A stretch of DNA of 64,000 nucleotides from Streptomyces piniterrae (GCF_005048155.1 NZ_SUMB01000006.1:310001-374000), one strand, 5' to 3'; positions 25,268 to 34,063 are shown, counted from the first letter of the stretch. Numbers and translations: made by a program. The notes: generated by a model not told the origin, from the letters alone.

Positions 25268-26017
25268 ATGGACCGGGACATACGCAAGGTGGACGACGTA
25301 CTCAGGCTCCTGGACGGCCTGTTCGCGCCGGAGGCCGATGGCTCGACGGCCGACGCCGCCGCCTGGTGGGACGATGTGTACGCGGACCGCTCCAGGGCGG
25401 TGCCGTTCTTCGTGCCGAAGCCGGACGAGAACCTGGTTTCGTACGTCGAGCGCGGACTGATCACCACGGGGCGCGCCCTCGATCTGGGGTGCGGACTGGG
25501 GCGCAATGCCGTGTACCTCGCCTCGCAGGGATTCGAGGTGGACGCGGTCGACATCTCTGCGGCGGCCATCGCCTGGGCCGAGGACCGCGCCCGCGAGGCG
25601 GGGGCCAAGGTCCGCTTCCACTGCGGGGACGCCTTGGCGCCGGCCGGGAGCGAACTCGATGGCCCCTACGACCTGATCTACGACTCCAGCTGCTTCCACC
25701 ACATGCCGCCGCACCGCCGCATCAGCTACCTCGGCTTCCTCGACCGCGTCCTCGCCCCCGGCGGCCATCTCGCACTGACCTGTTTCGCGGCCGGGGGGAT
25801 GGGGTCCGAGCTCAGCGATACCGACTTCTACCGCCGGACCGGCCTCCGAGGCGGCCTCTTCCACGGCGGCCTCGCCTACGCGCCGGAGTCCCTGCGCTGG
25901 ATCTTCTCCGACCTCACCGAGATCGAGCTGCGCCGCATGCGCCACGAACTGCCGGAGTCACCCCGCTTTGGTGAGCCCTTCCTCTGGACGGCTCTGTTCC
26001 GACGGGACCAGCCGTAG
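25268..26017 (+). CDS. Class I SAM-dependent methyltransferase
   Basis: The protein has 249 residues from ATG 25268; an alternative ATG at 25250 adds six residues. Motif I is ALDLGCGLGRNAVYL, with an acidic motif II (VDAVDISAAA), motif III around VRFHCGDAL and post-I YDLIYDSSCFHHMP. This is the general Methyltransf_25/TehB-like fold, which can methylate O, N, S or C atoms. It is the first gene at the left edge of the polyketide cluster and sits behind a SARP-type site shared with the P450 gene, so a tailoring role is likely. The substrate is unknown. Confidence 0.75.
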   Translation: MDRDIRKVDDVLRLLDGLFAPEADGSTADAAAWWDDVYADRSRAVPFFVPKPDENLVSYVERGLITTGRALDLGCGLGRNAVYLASQGFEVDAVDISAAAIAWAEDRAREAGAKVRFHCGDALAPAGSELDGPYDLIYDSSCFHHMPPHRRISYLGFLDRVLAPGGHLALTCFAAGGMGSELSDTDFYRRTGLRGGLFHGGLAYAPESLRWIFSDLTEIELRRMRHELPESPRFGEPFLWTALFRRDQP

Positions 26018-26155
26018 GGATAGAGATACGGATAGGGATACGGGGGGCGATAGGGAGGCGGGTCGGGCGGTTGGGTGGGTCGTCGCCGGGACGATGCGTC
26101 CGGAACGGGCCTGCGCCCGCCGAGTTGGAGGCTCGACGGGCGGGGCGAGTTCGAC

Positions 26156-26200
26156 GTTCAGAGGTTGGGCGTTCAGAGGTAGGACGTTCAGAGTGCGGTC
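26156..26200. repeat. Three 15-bp direct repeats across the afsA-like stop
   Basis: GTTCAGAGGTTGGGC, GTTCAGAGGTAGGAC and GTTCAGAGTGCGGTC follow head to tail (26156-26200). In the minus-strand reading frame each unit supplies a TGA, so the afsA-like gene ends in a series of in-frame stops at 15-bp intervals. The gap from 26018 also has a purine-rich GATACGGATAGGGATACG stretch. Confidence 0.7.
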
Positions 26201-27132
26201 ATGTGCGTGATGGCCGTGAAGGCCACGCCGTTGTCCTGGTGGGCGTTGACTCGGATCGGCTGGTGGGGGGCGGAGGACGGGGCGCTGTCGGTGATTGCCT
26301 CGGCCTCTATCCAGCACGGGGAGTCGAACTCGACATAGCGGTTGAAGGAGATGTCCATCGACGTGGGGATGAGGGGACCCCACGTCGGCTGGAGGGCGAG
26401 GCCCGCCTGTCGTACGGATTCCAGGAGCACCATGCCCGGGACGTGGTCCACGGGATGGTCGAAGAGCACGGGGTGTGCGGTGTCGGCGCGCAGTTGCCAG
26501 CGGTGGGGTTCCTGAGTGGGTGTCAGAACGACGTCCTGATCCCGGTGGCGGCCGACGGCTCTTCGTGCGACGGGATCCGGTGGCTGCGGCGCGCTGGTGA
26601 ACGCCTCCTCGATGTCGGCCCGGCCCGCGCGCAGGCGCCGGTAGACGGCGGGTGAGTGGCATCCGAAGCGGGTGCTGACCGTGGCGAGCGGCAAGCCGTC
26701 GCGTACCGCCTCGATGTGCATGGTCATCAGGGTGGGCAGGGACCGGTAGAACCGGATGTCCGAGCACGTCACATGCAGTTCGATCTCGGCCGGGGTGCGC
26801 TCTGTGCGCAGTACCTCGGGGTCGACCGTGTAGTGGAAGTGGGACCAGCTGAGCTGGTGGCCGAAGGGAACGTCGTACGCGACGTGGGTGAGCAGCGGGA
26901 ACGTCTGGCGAACTGTCTCGCACAGCATCAGCGGATCGTGAACTCCGTGCTCGGAGCCGTAGAAGCTGTGGCTGCGCGGCCATTGGGCGGTGACGGTGAA
27001 GGAGTGGGATCCCGTTTTGCTCCAGTCGGTCAGAAACACTTCCGACAGAGCCGCCCGATGCACATATTCCTTGGCGACCGTCCTGGTCAGGGTCGGTCGT
27101 ACAACTTCAGGGCGTTCGGTGGTGACGAGCAT
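26188..27132 (-). CDS. afsA-like: AfsA-family gamma-butyrolactone biosynthesis enzyme
   Basis: The protein has 314 residues from ATG 27132. It shows two AfsA repeats of hot-dog fold: one around KEYVHRAALSEVFLTDW with EHGVHDPLMLCETVRQTF, the second around HPVLFDHPVDHVPGMVLLES. The motifs H-D-P-L and D-H-V-P-G-M-V-L are typical. AfsA joins a beta-keto acyl group from a fatty-acid thioester to dihydroxyacetone phosphate, the first step to A-factor-type hormones. It is divergent from the TetR receptor gene, the classic synthase/receptor pairing, and the shared gap carries an operator-like site. Confidence 0.9.
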   Translation of the reverse strand: MLVTTERPEVVRPTLTRTVAKEYVHRAALSEVFLTDWSKTGSHSFTVTAQWPRSHSFYGSEHGVHDPLMLCETVRQTFPLLTHVAYDVPFGHQLSWSHFHYTVDPEVLRTERTPAEIELHVTCSDIRFYRSLPTLMTMHIEAVRDGLPLATVSTRFGCHSPAVYRRLRAGRADIEEAFTSAPQPPDPVARRAVGRHRDQDVVLTPTQEPHRWQLRADTAHPVLFDHPVDHVPGMVLLESVRQAGLALQPTWGPLIPTSMDISFNRYVEFDSPCWIEAEAITDSAPSSAPHQPIRVNAHQDNGVAFTAITHMTAL

Positions 27133-27196
27133 GCCTTATCCCCCTGAGGCGTGCGTATGTGGAGCCCCCGGCCTACCGGTCGAAGGCGTCGATCGG

Positions 27197-27224
27197 TAAA
27201 ATACAAGGTGTTCGTTTTTTTTGT
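27197..27224. promoter_or_regulatory. Autoregulatory element (ARE)-like operator
   Basis: The AT-rich imperfect palindrome AAAATACAAGGTGTTCG followed by eight T lies in the divergent gap between the afsA-like and receptor genes, just before the receptor start. Sequence and place fit the AREs bound by gamma-butyrolactone receptors. A similar site occurs at 29844-29873. Confidence 0.7.
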
Positions 27225-27246
27225 CGAGAGGGATCGAGGCGGCCTG

Positions 27247-27873
27247 GTGGGAGAGCCGAAGCAGGAACGGGCGGTGAAGACGCGGGAAGTGATCCTGCAC
27301 GCGGCCGCGGAGATCTTCGACGAATGCGGCTACAGCGGGGCCAGCATCAGCAAGATCATGGCGCGCGCCAATGTGACGCAGGGCGGCATGTACTTCCACT
27401 TCAAGTCGAAGAAGGGCCTGGCCCAGGCGGTTCTGGCGCACCAGCAGGAGTTCGTGCACTTTCCCGGCGGGACCGCCGGTCTCCAGCGGCTGATCGATCT
27501 CAACTTCTTCCTCGCCCACGAGCTGAAGAACAACGTGCTGTTCCGCGCGAGCGTCCGACTCGCCGTCGAGCAGGGCGAGTTCGGGATGCGGGACGACACG
27601 GCCTACCAGGAGTGGGTGGAGCAGTTCCACGCGCACCTGTGCGTGGCGCGCGAACAGGGCGAGCTGCTGCCCGAGGTCAGTGAGCGCGAGTTCGCCAATG
27701 TGCTGGTGGGTGCCTACAGCGGCACGCAGATCTTCTCCAATGTGTCGAGCGGGCGGGAGGACCTGCCGGATCGGCTCGCCGCTCTGTGGCGCTATCTGCT
27801 CCCGGGCATCGCCACCCCGCAGGCCAGGGCGCGGCTGCGGATGCCCGCGAACGCGCGCGGGCTGGCCGCGTGA
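27247..27873 (+). CDS. TetR-family gamma-butyrolactone receptor
   Basis: The protein has 208 residues with start GTG 27247 (VGEPKQERAVKTREVILHAA); the frame opens earlier, but that part covers the operator and has no ribosome site. The HTH is GYSGASISKIMARANVTQGG followed by MYFHFKSKKGLA, very close to ArpA/ScbR receptors. The ligand domain carries the Trp in EWVEQFHAHL. It should bind AREs as a dimer and release them when the hormone binds. The stop overlaps the following SDR gene (GTGA). Confidence 0.9.
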   Translation: MGEPKQERAVKTREVILHAAAEIFDECGYSGASISKIMARANVTQGGMYFHFKSKKGLAQAVLAHQQEFVHFPGGTAGLQRLIDLNFFLAHELKNNVLFRASVRLAVEQGEFGMRDDTAYQEWVEQFHAHLCVAREQGELLPEVSEREFANVLVGAYSGTQIFSNVSSGREDLPDRLAALWRYLLPGIATPQARARLRMPANARGLAA

Positions 27874-28859
27874 GGCCCATACGTGTGGTGCTGACCGGCG
27901 CCACCGGGTTCATCGGATCGGCGGTGTTCGATGAACTCGCCCGGTATCGGGACGGGTTGGGGGAAAGGCCGGGCGGTGGACGTCCGCGTGTCCAGGTCCG
28001 TGTGGTGGGGCGGCGCGCGCCGGAGGACGTCGCGGCTCGGGCGGACGAGTGGGTGTCCGCGGACCTGGCTCGGCCGGACACCGTACGCGGGGTCTGTGCG
28101 GACGCGGATGTGCTGCTGCACATGGCCGCGCTGGTCGGTTCCGACGAGGCGCAGTGCGAGGCGGTCAACGTCCGGGGGACCGCGGCCCTGATGGACGAGG
28201 CCGTCCGCTCGGGCGTCGGCCGGATCGTGCATCTGTCGACGGCGGCGGTCTACGGTCCTGGCCCGCACTGGGGGATCGCGGTGAACGAGGTCGTGCCGGC
28301 TCCGGTCTCCGCCGCGAGCCGCACCCGGCTCGCCGGCGAGGAGCACGCCCTGGCGGCCGGGGCGGCCGTCCTGCGCCCGGGGCTGGTGCTGGGGCGGGGG
28401 GACCGCTGGGTCGTACCGCTGCTGGCCGAACTCCTTGACGTGGTACCGGCGTTGTGGGACGGCGGGCGGGGGCGGCTGTCCGTCGTCGCGGTGGACGACC
28501 TCGCCCGGCTCGTCGTGCGTCTCGGGCTCGTCGCCGCACCCTACGGCGGGCCGGGGGTCTGGCACGCGAGCCACCCCGACCCGGTGAGCACCGGTGAGCT
28601 GCTGCGCACGCTCGCCCGTCACCGGGTCCTGCCGCCGCCGCCGAGTGCGCTGCCCTGGGACGAGTGCGTCAGACTGCTGCGCGCGGCGCACACGACGGCG
28701 AGCGAACGTCAATTCGCGCTTCTCGCACGTGATCACTGGTACGAGAGTCACGAGGTCTGGTGCGTCGCGGACTGTTCGCCGGGGCCGGGACCGCTGGTGC
28801 GGCTGGCCGACGCCGCCCCGTGGTACCGCTCCGCGCTCGCCGCCCGGACGGCGGGCTGA
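27870..28859 (+). CDS. NAD-dependent epimerase/dehydratase-type reductase
   Basis: The protein has 329 residues from GTG 27870, coupled to the receptor gene. The Rossmann motif TGATGFIGS lies at the N-terminus, and an extended-SDR core follows with HMAALVGSDEAQCEAVNVRG and STAAVYGPGPHW. The second element has Y-G-P rather than the usual YxxxK, so the active site is not fully canonical; Lys is absent near the expected place. Genes of this type sit beside afsA homologues in several hormone loci (for example jadW2), so it may reduce or modify the butyrolactone precursor. Confidence 0.7.
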   Translation: MRPIRVVLTGATGFIGSAVFDELARYRDGLGERPGGGRPRVQVRVVGRRAPEDVAARADEWVSADLARPDTVRGVCADADVLLHMAALVGSDEAQCEAVNVRGTAALMDEAVRSGVGRIVHLSTAAVYGPGPHWGIAVNEVVPAPVSAASRTRLAGEEHALAAGAAVLRPGLVLGRGDRWVVPLLAELLDVVPALWDGGRGRLSVVAVDDLARLVVRLGLVAAPYGGPGVWHASHPDPVSTGELLRTLARHRVLPPPPSALPWDECVRLLRAAHTTASERQFALLARDHWYESHEVWCVADCSPGPGPLVRLADAAPWYRSALAARTAG

Positions 28860-28876
28860 CAGAAACCGACGCTCCG

Positions 28877-29515
28877 TCAGCTCCCTTCGGGTTCAAGGGG
28901 GCAGGGTGCCTTGCGTCTGCCGGCCGGACCGTCGGCGGACACTCCCGCGAGCGCCAGCCGCCAGACCCGGTTGAGCTGGGCGACCGCGCTCTCGAACGCC
29001 ACCTCAGAGCCGATCCGGCTGCGCAGGTAGGCCTCGGAGCCGCTGGTCAGATACTCGACGAGGGTGATGACGTCGGAGAGCGGGGCGTCCTCGCGAAGTT
29101 GGCCGTTTTCCTGCGCACGGTCGAGGAGTTTGCGCACGGTCGGCAGCCATACGTCCGACCAGGAACCCATACCGGGGTGGTCGCGGCCCAGGCGGATGGT
29201 GGAGCGGACCGACGGCTCCTGCTCCATCAGCCGGGCCAGTTCGAGGGTGAGGTCGACGACCCTGCCCAGCGCGGGCAGGGGGTCTGTGGCCAGGTTCTCC
29301 AGCGCGGCCAGTGTGACCGATCTGCCCTGCTCCCGTACCGCGTCGGCCAGTTCGCGCTTGGAGGGGAAGTGGAAGGTGACAGCCCCGATGGACATGCCGG
29401 CCGCCGCGCTGATGCGGGCCAGTGACGTGCCGTCGTAGCCGGCCCGGTCGAATTCCAGGGCCGCCGCTTTGACCAGGGCTTCGCGCGTGCGCAAGGCCCT
29501 TTCCTGTTTCACCAC
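28877..29515 (-). CDS. TetR-family regulator, ScbR2-like
   Basis: The protein has 212 residues. It starts MVKQERALRTREALVKAA, with the HTH TSLARISAAAGMSIGAVTFHFPSKRELAD. The pattern matches gamma-butyrolactone receptor homologues, and the Ser/Arg-rich ligand part resembles pseudo-receptors such as ScbR2, which do not bind the hormone but answer to antibiotics. It converges with the SDR gene (17 bp between stops) and is transcribed towards it. It is probably a late repressor of the cluster or hormone genes. Confidence 0.75.
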   Translation of the reverse strand: MVKQERALRTREALVKAAALEFDRAGYDGTSLARISAAAGMSIGAVTFHFPSKRELADAVREQGRSVTLAALENLATDPLPALGRVVDLTLELARLMEQEPSVRSTIRLGRDHPGMGSWSDVWLPTVRKLLDRAQENGQLREDAPLSDVITLVEYLTSGSEAYLRSRIGSEVAFESAVAQLNRVWRLALAGVSADGPAGRRKAPCPLEPEGS

Positions 29516-29843
29516 GCTGTCTCCTGAATGGGGCTCTCGGCCGCCGGGCGCACGAGGGGCCCGGCGGCCGATCGTGGGCGCACGGCCCGACCGTCCCGCA
29601 GTGGGTTGATGATCACGTAAGGAGCCCTGATTGTGGGCCTCTTCCCGCCCTCGGCGAGCCGGAGTTGCTCAAGGTGTCCGGGAGTCTCCGCACGGGCGGT
29701 GAGGCGCCCGCTGCCTCCGCCCGTGGTGCCGCGCCGGTCACCTTGCGTCAGTGCCCGATCGCGCCGGGGCGGTGCTGAGTCCCGGTGGCGGCGGGCGGCG
29801 AAAACCGACTTGGCGAAGTGCATGCGACAACTCCCGTCAGTCA
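29516..29843. other. Divergent promoter region, no gene seen
   Basis: This stretch separates the minus-strand TetR gene from the plus-strand transposase-like gene. Frames here are Arg/Pro-rich shadows without a ribosome site. Its right end adjoins the second ARE-like operator. Confidence 0.45.
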
Positions 29844-29873
29844 CAAAAAAACAGGGCGTTCGTTATTGTATTG
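29844..29873 (+). promoter_or_regulatory. Second ARE-like operator
   Basis: CAAAAAAACAGGGCGTTCG followed by TTATTGTATTG resembles the operator at 27197-27224: both have an A-rich left arm, a GG-x-GTTCGTT centre and a T-rich right arm. It ends 36 bp before the start of the transposase-like gene, placing that gene under likely receptor control. Confidence 0.65.
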
Positions 29874-29909
29874 GGCAGCTGCAACAAGCCGACCAGGGGG
29901 GAACGCGCC

Positions 29910-31115
29910 ATGGGTAGACAGGCTTTGACACACTCGAGCACCTCGGTGCCGGTCTTCGCGGAGAGGATCTTCGAGTGTCTGCCGCGAGCCGATCAGCGAC
30001 GCTGGGCCCAGGCGTATGTGCAGGGCCTGCTCACCACCCCGGGCAAGAAGTCGGTCCGCCGGCTCGCCGAGGCGGTCTCGGACTCGCCCGCCGCATCCCA
30101 GTCACTGCACCAGTTGGTCAACGCCAGCCCCTGGGACTGGAATCCGGTCCGCGCGGAGCTGAGCAGATGGGGCGCACAGCAGGAGACCCCGCTGGCATGG
30201 GTGATCGACCAGGCGGTGCTGCGCAAGCGGGGAGAGCACTCGTGCGGAGTGCACCGCCGATTCCTTCCCTCCACGGGGCGGTCGGTCACCTGCCAGCTGG
30301 GGGTCGGTGTCTTCCTCGCCTCGCGCAGGGCGGCCGTGCCGGTCGACTGGCGCCTGCTGCTGCCCGGTTCGTGGAGCAAGGACCCGGAGCGCCGGCAGCG
30401 CGCCCGCATCCCCACCGAGCTGCGCACCCGCACTGTGCAGCAGCACGCCCTCGACCTGGTCGACTTCCTCGCCGACACCACCCGGACGGCACCGCCGCCG
30501 GTCGTCTGTGACCTCGACCCGGTCACCGAGACCGGCGCCGGCACCCTGGTGTACGGACTCGTCCGGCGCGAGCGCGACTTCGTGATATCCGTCCCCGACG
30601 ACCTCCAGGTCATGGCCGGCCGGGACCTGCTGGTGCAGCTGCCCCGGTGCGGCGACGCCAACGGTCCGGTCCGCACCGCCCGCAGCCACTTCGAGAGCGA
30701 CGAGGACGCGCTGATCCACCGGGAGACGGTGGCCCCTCAGGACGGCCGCTGCCGTCCCACGACGGTGATGTCCAGCGTCGTGCGCCTGCCCGAGCAGGGC
30801 CCCGCCGACGCCCGGACGCACCGCACCTACCGGCTCTTCGCGGCCCTGCCCGACGGCGGGGGCCGCCCGGCCCGGATCTGGCTGACCAGCCTCACGCACA
30901 CGCGGATGGAGTCGGTGCTCGCACTGGTCCGGTTGCTGCCACGCGCGGGGGACGCGGTGCGCGAGATGACGGACGGCTTCGGACTGCTCGACTTCGAGGG
31001 CCGCTCCTACCCGGGCTGGCACCACTACATGACGCTGGTGTCCGCGGCCTACGCGTACAGCCGGTTCGGTTCGCGTGCCGCGGCGGCCGGAGAACGTCTC
31101 CTCGCCGCTGCCTGA
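29910..31115 (+). CDS. IS701-type transposase homologue, probably domesticated
   Basis: The protein has 401 residues from ATG 29910. Family landmarks of IS701/DDE transposases are present: RRWAQAYVQGLLTTPGKKSV, AWVIDQAVLRKRGEHSCGV, CQLGVGVFLASRRAAVPVDW and the C-terminal FEGRSYPGWHHYMTLVSAAY. Compared with the family as I remember it, the DD after WVI is DQ, and the WRIExDY helix holding the catalytic Glu is replaced by PRAGDAVREM. No terminal inverted repeats or target duplications flank it. It sits between an ARE-like operator and the SARP gene, so it may serve as a DNA-binding regulator rather than a mobile element. Confidence 0.7.
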   Translation: MGRQALTHSSTSVPVFAERIFECLPRADQRRWAQAYVQGLLTTPGKKSVRRLAEAVSDSPAASQSLHQLVNASPWDWNPVRAELSRWGAQQETPLAWVIDQAVLRKRGEHSCGVHRRFLPSTGRSVTCQLGVGVFLASRRAAVPVDWRLLLPGSWSKDPERRQRARIPTELRTRTVQQHALDLVDFLADTTRTAPPPVVCDLDPVTETGAGTLVYGLVRRERDFVISVPDDLQVMAGRDLLVQLPRCGDANGPVRTARSHFESDEDALIHRETVAPQDGRCRPTTVMSSVVRLPEQGPADARTHRTYRLFAALPDGGGRPARIWLTSLTHTRMESVLALVRLLPRAGDAVREMTDGFGLLDFEGRSYPGWHHYMTLVSAAYAYSRFGSRAAAAGERLLAAA

Positions 31116-31217
31116 CCAGGCATGCCCGCCGGCGACCAGTCTTTCCATCGTTCTGATCAACAACCCCGCCCCGGTGGCGAGGTTCGACGTGCTGACGTAA
31201 CGACAGGGGGAAAAGGC

Positions 31218-32030
31218 GTGGACATCGAAGTACTGGGCACCCTGGCCGTGAAGGAGAACGGAGTCTCCATCACGCCCACCGCACCGAAGTCACGACAGGT
31301 ACTCGCCCTGCTGGCGCTGCACGCCGACCAGGTCGTGCCCGTCTCCGCACTGATGGAGGAACTCTGGGCCGACCGGCCGCCGCGCAGCGCCCGCACCACC
31401 CTCCAGACGTACGTCCTCCAGCTCCGCGAGCTCATCACGGCCGCGCTGCCCGAACCGGCACCGGGCGAGGAGCCCGTATCCGCCAAGGACATCCTGATGA
31501 CCTGCCCGGGCGGCTACCGCCTGAACACCAGGGGCGGCACCAGTGACGTGCGGGAGTTCGAGCGGCTCGCCGGCCTCGGCTACCGGGCCATGGACGCGGG
31601 CGACCACCCGGGCGCGGCGCGGCTGCTGCGCGAGGCCCTCGCCCTGTGGAGCAGGGCGCCGTTCGCCGACGTGCAGGCCGGCGCCCAACTGGAGATGGAG
31701 GCCAAGCGGCTGGAGGAGAGCCGGCTGTGCGCCCTCGACCAGCGCATAGAGGCAGACCTACGGCTGGGACGGCACCGGGAGCTGCTCGCGGAACTCACCG
31801 TCCTGGTCAACCGGTACCGCACCCACGAGAGCCTGTGCGGACAGTTCATGCTCGCCCTGCAGCGGTCCGGGCGGCGGAGCGAGGCCCTGGACGCCTTCCG
31901 CAAGCTGCGCGACACGCTCGTTCGCGAGTTGGGGCTCGAACCCTCCGCGGCGCTGCGCCAGTTGCAGCGCGCGATCCTGCTGGCCGGCTCGGAGAAGGCG
32001 TCCGGAGCCGCCGAGCCCGCGCCCGTCTGA
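31218..32030 (+). CDS. SARP-family pathway activator 1
   Basis: The protein has 270 residues with start GTG 31218 behind GGGGGAAAAGG. The N-terminal OmpR-type winged helix (VLGTLAVKENGVSITPTAPK ... TTLQTYVLQLRELI, GGYRL) is followed by a bacterial transcriptional activation domain (DVREFERLAGLGYRAMDAGD to LGLEPSAALRQLQ). Length matches the small SARPs (ActII-4, DnrI type). It would bind heptamer repeats spaced 11 bp, many of which lie in this cluster. It begins 102 bp after the transposase-like gene and may share its transcript. Confidence 0.9.
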   Translation: MDIEVLGTLAVKENGVSITPTAPKSRQVLALLALHADQVVPVSALMEELWADRPPRSARTTLQTYVLQLRELITAALPEPAPGEEPVSAKDILMTCPGGYRLNTRGGTSDVREFERLAGLGYRAMDAGDHPGAARLLREALALWSRAPFADVQAGAQLEMEAKRLEESRLCALDQRIEADLRLGRHRELLAELTVLVNRYRTHESLCGQFMLALQRSGRRSEALDAFRKLRDTLVRELGLEPSAALRQLQRAILLAGSEKASGAAEPAPV

Positions 32031-32279
32031 CCGGCGGGGCCAGAGCATTTCCGAGGGGTCGCGGCCGGCCGCGGCGTCTGCAAATCCCTTGTGACCATTG
32101 CGTCTTACGCAACCGATATGCCCGCGGACGACGACGGGCGGAGCCGGGGTGGAGACGTGCTCGACAAGGGCTCAAGGAACCCGGGGTGGCCGTTTCCCGG
32201 CAGCTACGGTGGCCGAAGTCGTACATATCTTCGGGCAAGGATTCGAGAAGACTTCGACGAGTCAAAGGGGGAAACAGCC

Positions 32280-33101
32280 ATGAGAATTCAGGCTCTGGGT
32301 CAATTGAATGCCGAGATCAATGGTGTCTCCATTGTTCCGACGGCGGGAAAGCCGCGGCAGATCCTGTCACTGCTCGCGCTTTACCCGGGTCGTGTGATGC
32401 CCGTTCCGACACTGATGGAAGAGATCTGGGACGCCGATCCCCCGAACAGCGCGCTCACCACGCTGCAGACCTACATATTGCAGCTGCGGCGCAGGCTCGG
32501 CACCGCCATGGGGCCCGATTCCCCGTGCACCGCCAAGGACGTACTCGCCACCCGGCACGGCGGATATGTGCTGCAGATACCGCCGGAGAGCACCGATGTG
32601 CACCAGTACGAGCGGCTGGTGGCGGCGGGCCAGGCGGCCTTCGAGGCCGGCGAGGACGGACGTGCCGCCGACACCCTGCGCCAGGCCCTGGACCTCTGGC
32701 AGGGCACCGCGCTGGTCGACGTACGCGTGGGCCCCGTTCTGGCCATCGAGGTGCTGCGTCTGGAGGAGAGCAGGCTGGTCACCGTGGAGCGGCGCATCGA
32801 CGCCGATCTGCGCCTGGGGCGGCATGCCGAACTGATCGTGGAACTCATGGACCTGATCGCACGGCACCCGCAGCACGAAGGTCTGCATTCCCAGGCCATG
32901 GTGGCGCTCTACCGGTCGGGCCGGCAGGCCGCGGCCCTCGACGTCTACCGCAAGCTGCGCATGCGGCTGATCGAGGAGCTGGGGGTCGAACCGTCGCCAC
33001 AGTTGCAGCGACTGCATCAGGCGCTGCTCACCGTGGATCCCGCGCTCGACGTGGCCGCGAGCCCCCGGCGCAGCTCGACCTTCGACCTCTACGCCGCCTG
33101 A
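32280..33101 (+). CDS. SARP-family pathway activator 2
   Basis: The protein has 273 residues from ATG 32280, with a GGGGGAAA site. It has the same order of domains as the first SARP (winged helix MRIQALGQLNAEINGVSI ... LTTLQTYILQLRRRL, then the helical activation domain to LGVEPSPQLQRLHQ), and the two are close paralogues, likely from duplication. The 249-bp gap upstream contains TTCGAGAAGACTTCGACGA near 32242-32262, a possible SARP-type repeat, so cross- or self-activation is possible. Confidence 0.9.
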   Translation: MRIQALGQLNAEINGVSIVPTAGKPRQILSLLALYPGRVMPVPTLMEEIWDADPPNSALTTLQTYILQLRRRLGTAMGPDSPCTAKDVLATRHGGYVLQIPPESTDVHQYERLVAAGQAAFEAGEDGRAADTLRQALDLWQGTALVDVRVGPVLAIEVLRLEESRLVTVERRIDADLRLGRHAELIVELMDLIARHPQHEGLHSQAMVALYRSGRQAAALDVYRKLRMRLIEELGVEPSPQLQRLHQALLTVDPALDVAASPRRSSTFDLYAA

Positions 33102-33113
33102 TCCGTCCCGCTG

Positions 33114-33142
33114 TCGTGATCGCTTCGAGCCCGCCTCTAGGG
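33114..33142 (+). promoter_or_regulatory. SARP-type heptamer triplet upstream of thioesterase
   Basis: TCGTGAT (33114), TCGAGCC (33125) and TCTAGGG (33136) start at 11-bp intervals, 56 bp before the thioesterase start. The outer copies are weak. Confidence 0.45.
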
Positions 33143-33197
33143 CCGTCGGCGAGCCTGATGAGGCCCGCGCAACGACAGGGGGCCGAGGAGGGCGGAG

Positions 33198-33983
33198 ATG
33201 GCGGACACAGCACCACCCGTACGGCTGTACTGCTTCGCGCACGCGGGGGCGGGAGTCTCCGCGTTCCGCCGCTGGGCGCACAGCACAGGGCCGGGTGTCG
33301 AGCCGGTGCCGGTGCTTCTGCCGGGCCGTGAGGGCCGGCGCCGCGAACCGCGTCTGACGGACCGCGAAGCGCTGGTCGCGGATCTGCTGGAGCGCGTCCG
33401 TGCCGAGGACGGGCGGCCGTTCGTCATGTACGGGCACAGCCTCGGCGCCCTGGTGGTCCACACCCTCGTGCGGGCCATGCAGGAAACGGGACGGCCGCTG
33501 CCCGCGCTCGTCGCCGTCGGTGCCTGCCCGCCACCCGACGAGGCCAGTGAGCTCTCCGATGCCTGCGAGAGCTTCGACGAGGAGCTGATGGACCTGCTCC
33601 GCACCCTGGGGGCCTCGCCCGAGGGGACGGTGCCCGACGGGTACTGGCGCCGGGCCGTGCTGCCCGTGCTCCGCGACGACCTGCGGCTGGCACACGCACT
33701 GCGCGCCGCCGCCCGCGGAGCCGCGGCCGCGCACGGGCCGCTGCCGGTACCGCTGCTCGCGGTCTCCGGGGACCGCGACCCGCTGGCGCCGCGCGCGACG
33801 GTCGCCGGCTGGCGCCGGTGGAGCGCCGGACCGGTGGTGACCCGCACCGTGCCCGGCGACCACTTCTTCGTACGGGGCACCGCACTGCCCCGCCTGCTGG
33901 GCCGCGCCTGCCGTGTCGTACAGCGGTCGGGGAGCGGCCAGGAAACCCGCGAACCGGCCCTGATCCCAGGAGCACGGCGGTGA
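33198..33983 (+). CDS. Type II thioesterase
   Basis: The protein has 261 residues from ATG 33198, with GGAGG upstream. It is an alpha/beta hydrolase with nucleophile elbow GHSLG (Ser81), an Asp in SGDRDPLAP and His in PGDHFFV, the full triad of RifR/GrsT-type editing thioesterases. It begins LYCFAHAGAGVSAFRRW, typical of the family. Its usual job is to clear wrong acyl groups from carrier proteins. The adjacent ACP and condensation-domain genes suggest that it serves this sub-block. Confidence 0.9.
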   Translation: MADTAPPVRLYCFAHAGAGVSAFRRWAHSTGPGVEPVPVLLPGREGRRREPRLTDREALVADLLERVRAEDGRPFVMYGHSLGALVVHTLVRAMQETGRPLPALVAVGACPPPDEASELSDACESFDEELMDLLRTLGASPEGTVPDGYWRRAVLPVLRDDLRLAHALRAAARGAAAAHGPLPVPLLAVSGDRDPLAPRATVAGWRRWSAGPVVTRTVPGDHFFVRGTALPRLLGRACRVVQRSGSGQETREPALIPGARR

Positions 33984-34063
33984 GCCGCGTCGACACGGGC
34001 GACGCGACCTCACCGGACCGATCCACCGCCCGAACATGCCGAGCACGAAAAGAGAGGCATCAC

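Noticed and set aside
24665..25945. A 426-codon open frame on the minus strand across the G-rich gap and the methyltransferase gene
   Set aside because: Composition is that of an antisense shadow (Pro, Arg, His, Thr rich), it overlaps a clear methyltransferase and has no ribosome site or domain.
29910..31115. Active insertion sequence
   Set aside because: No terminal inverted repeats or target duplication were seen, and catalytic residues appear replaced.
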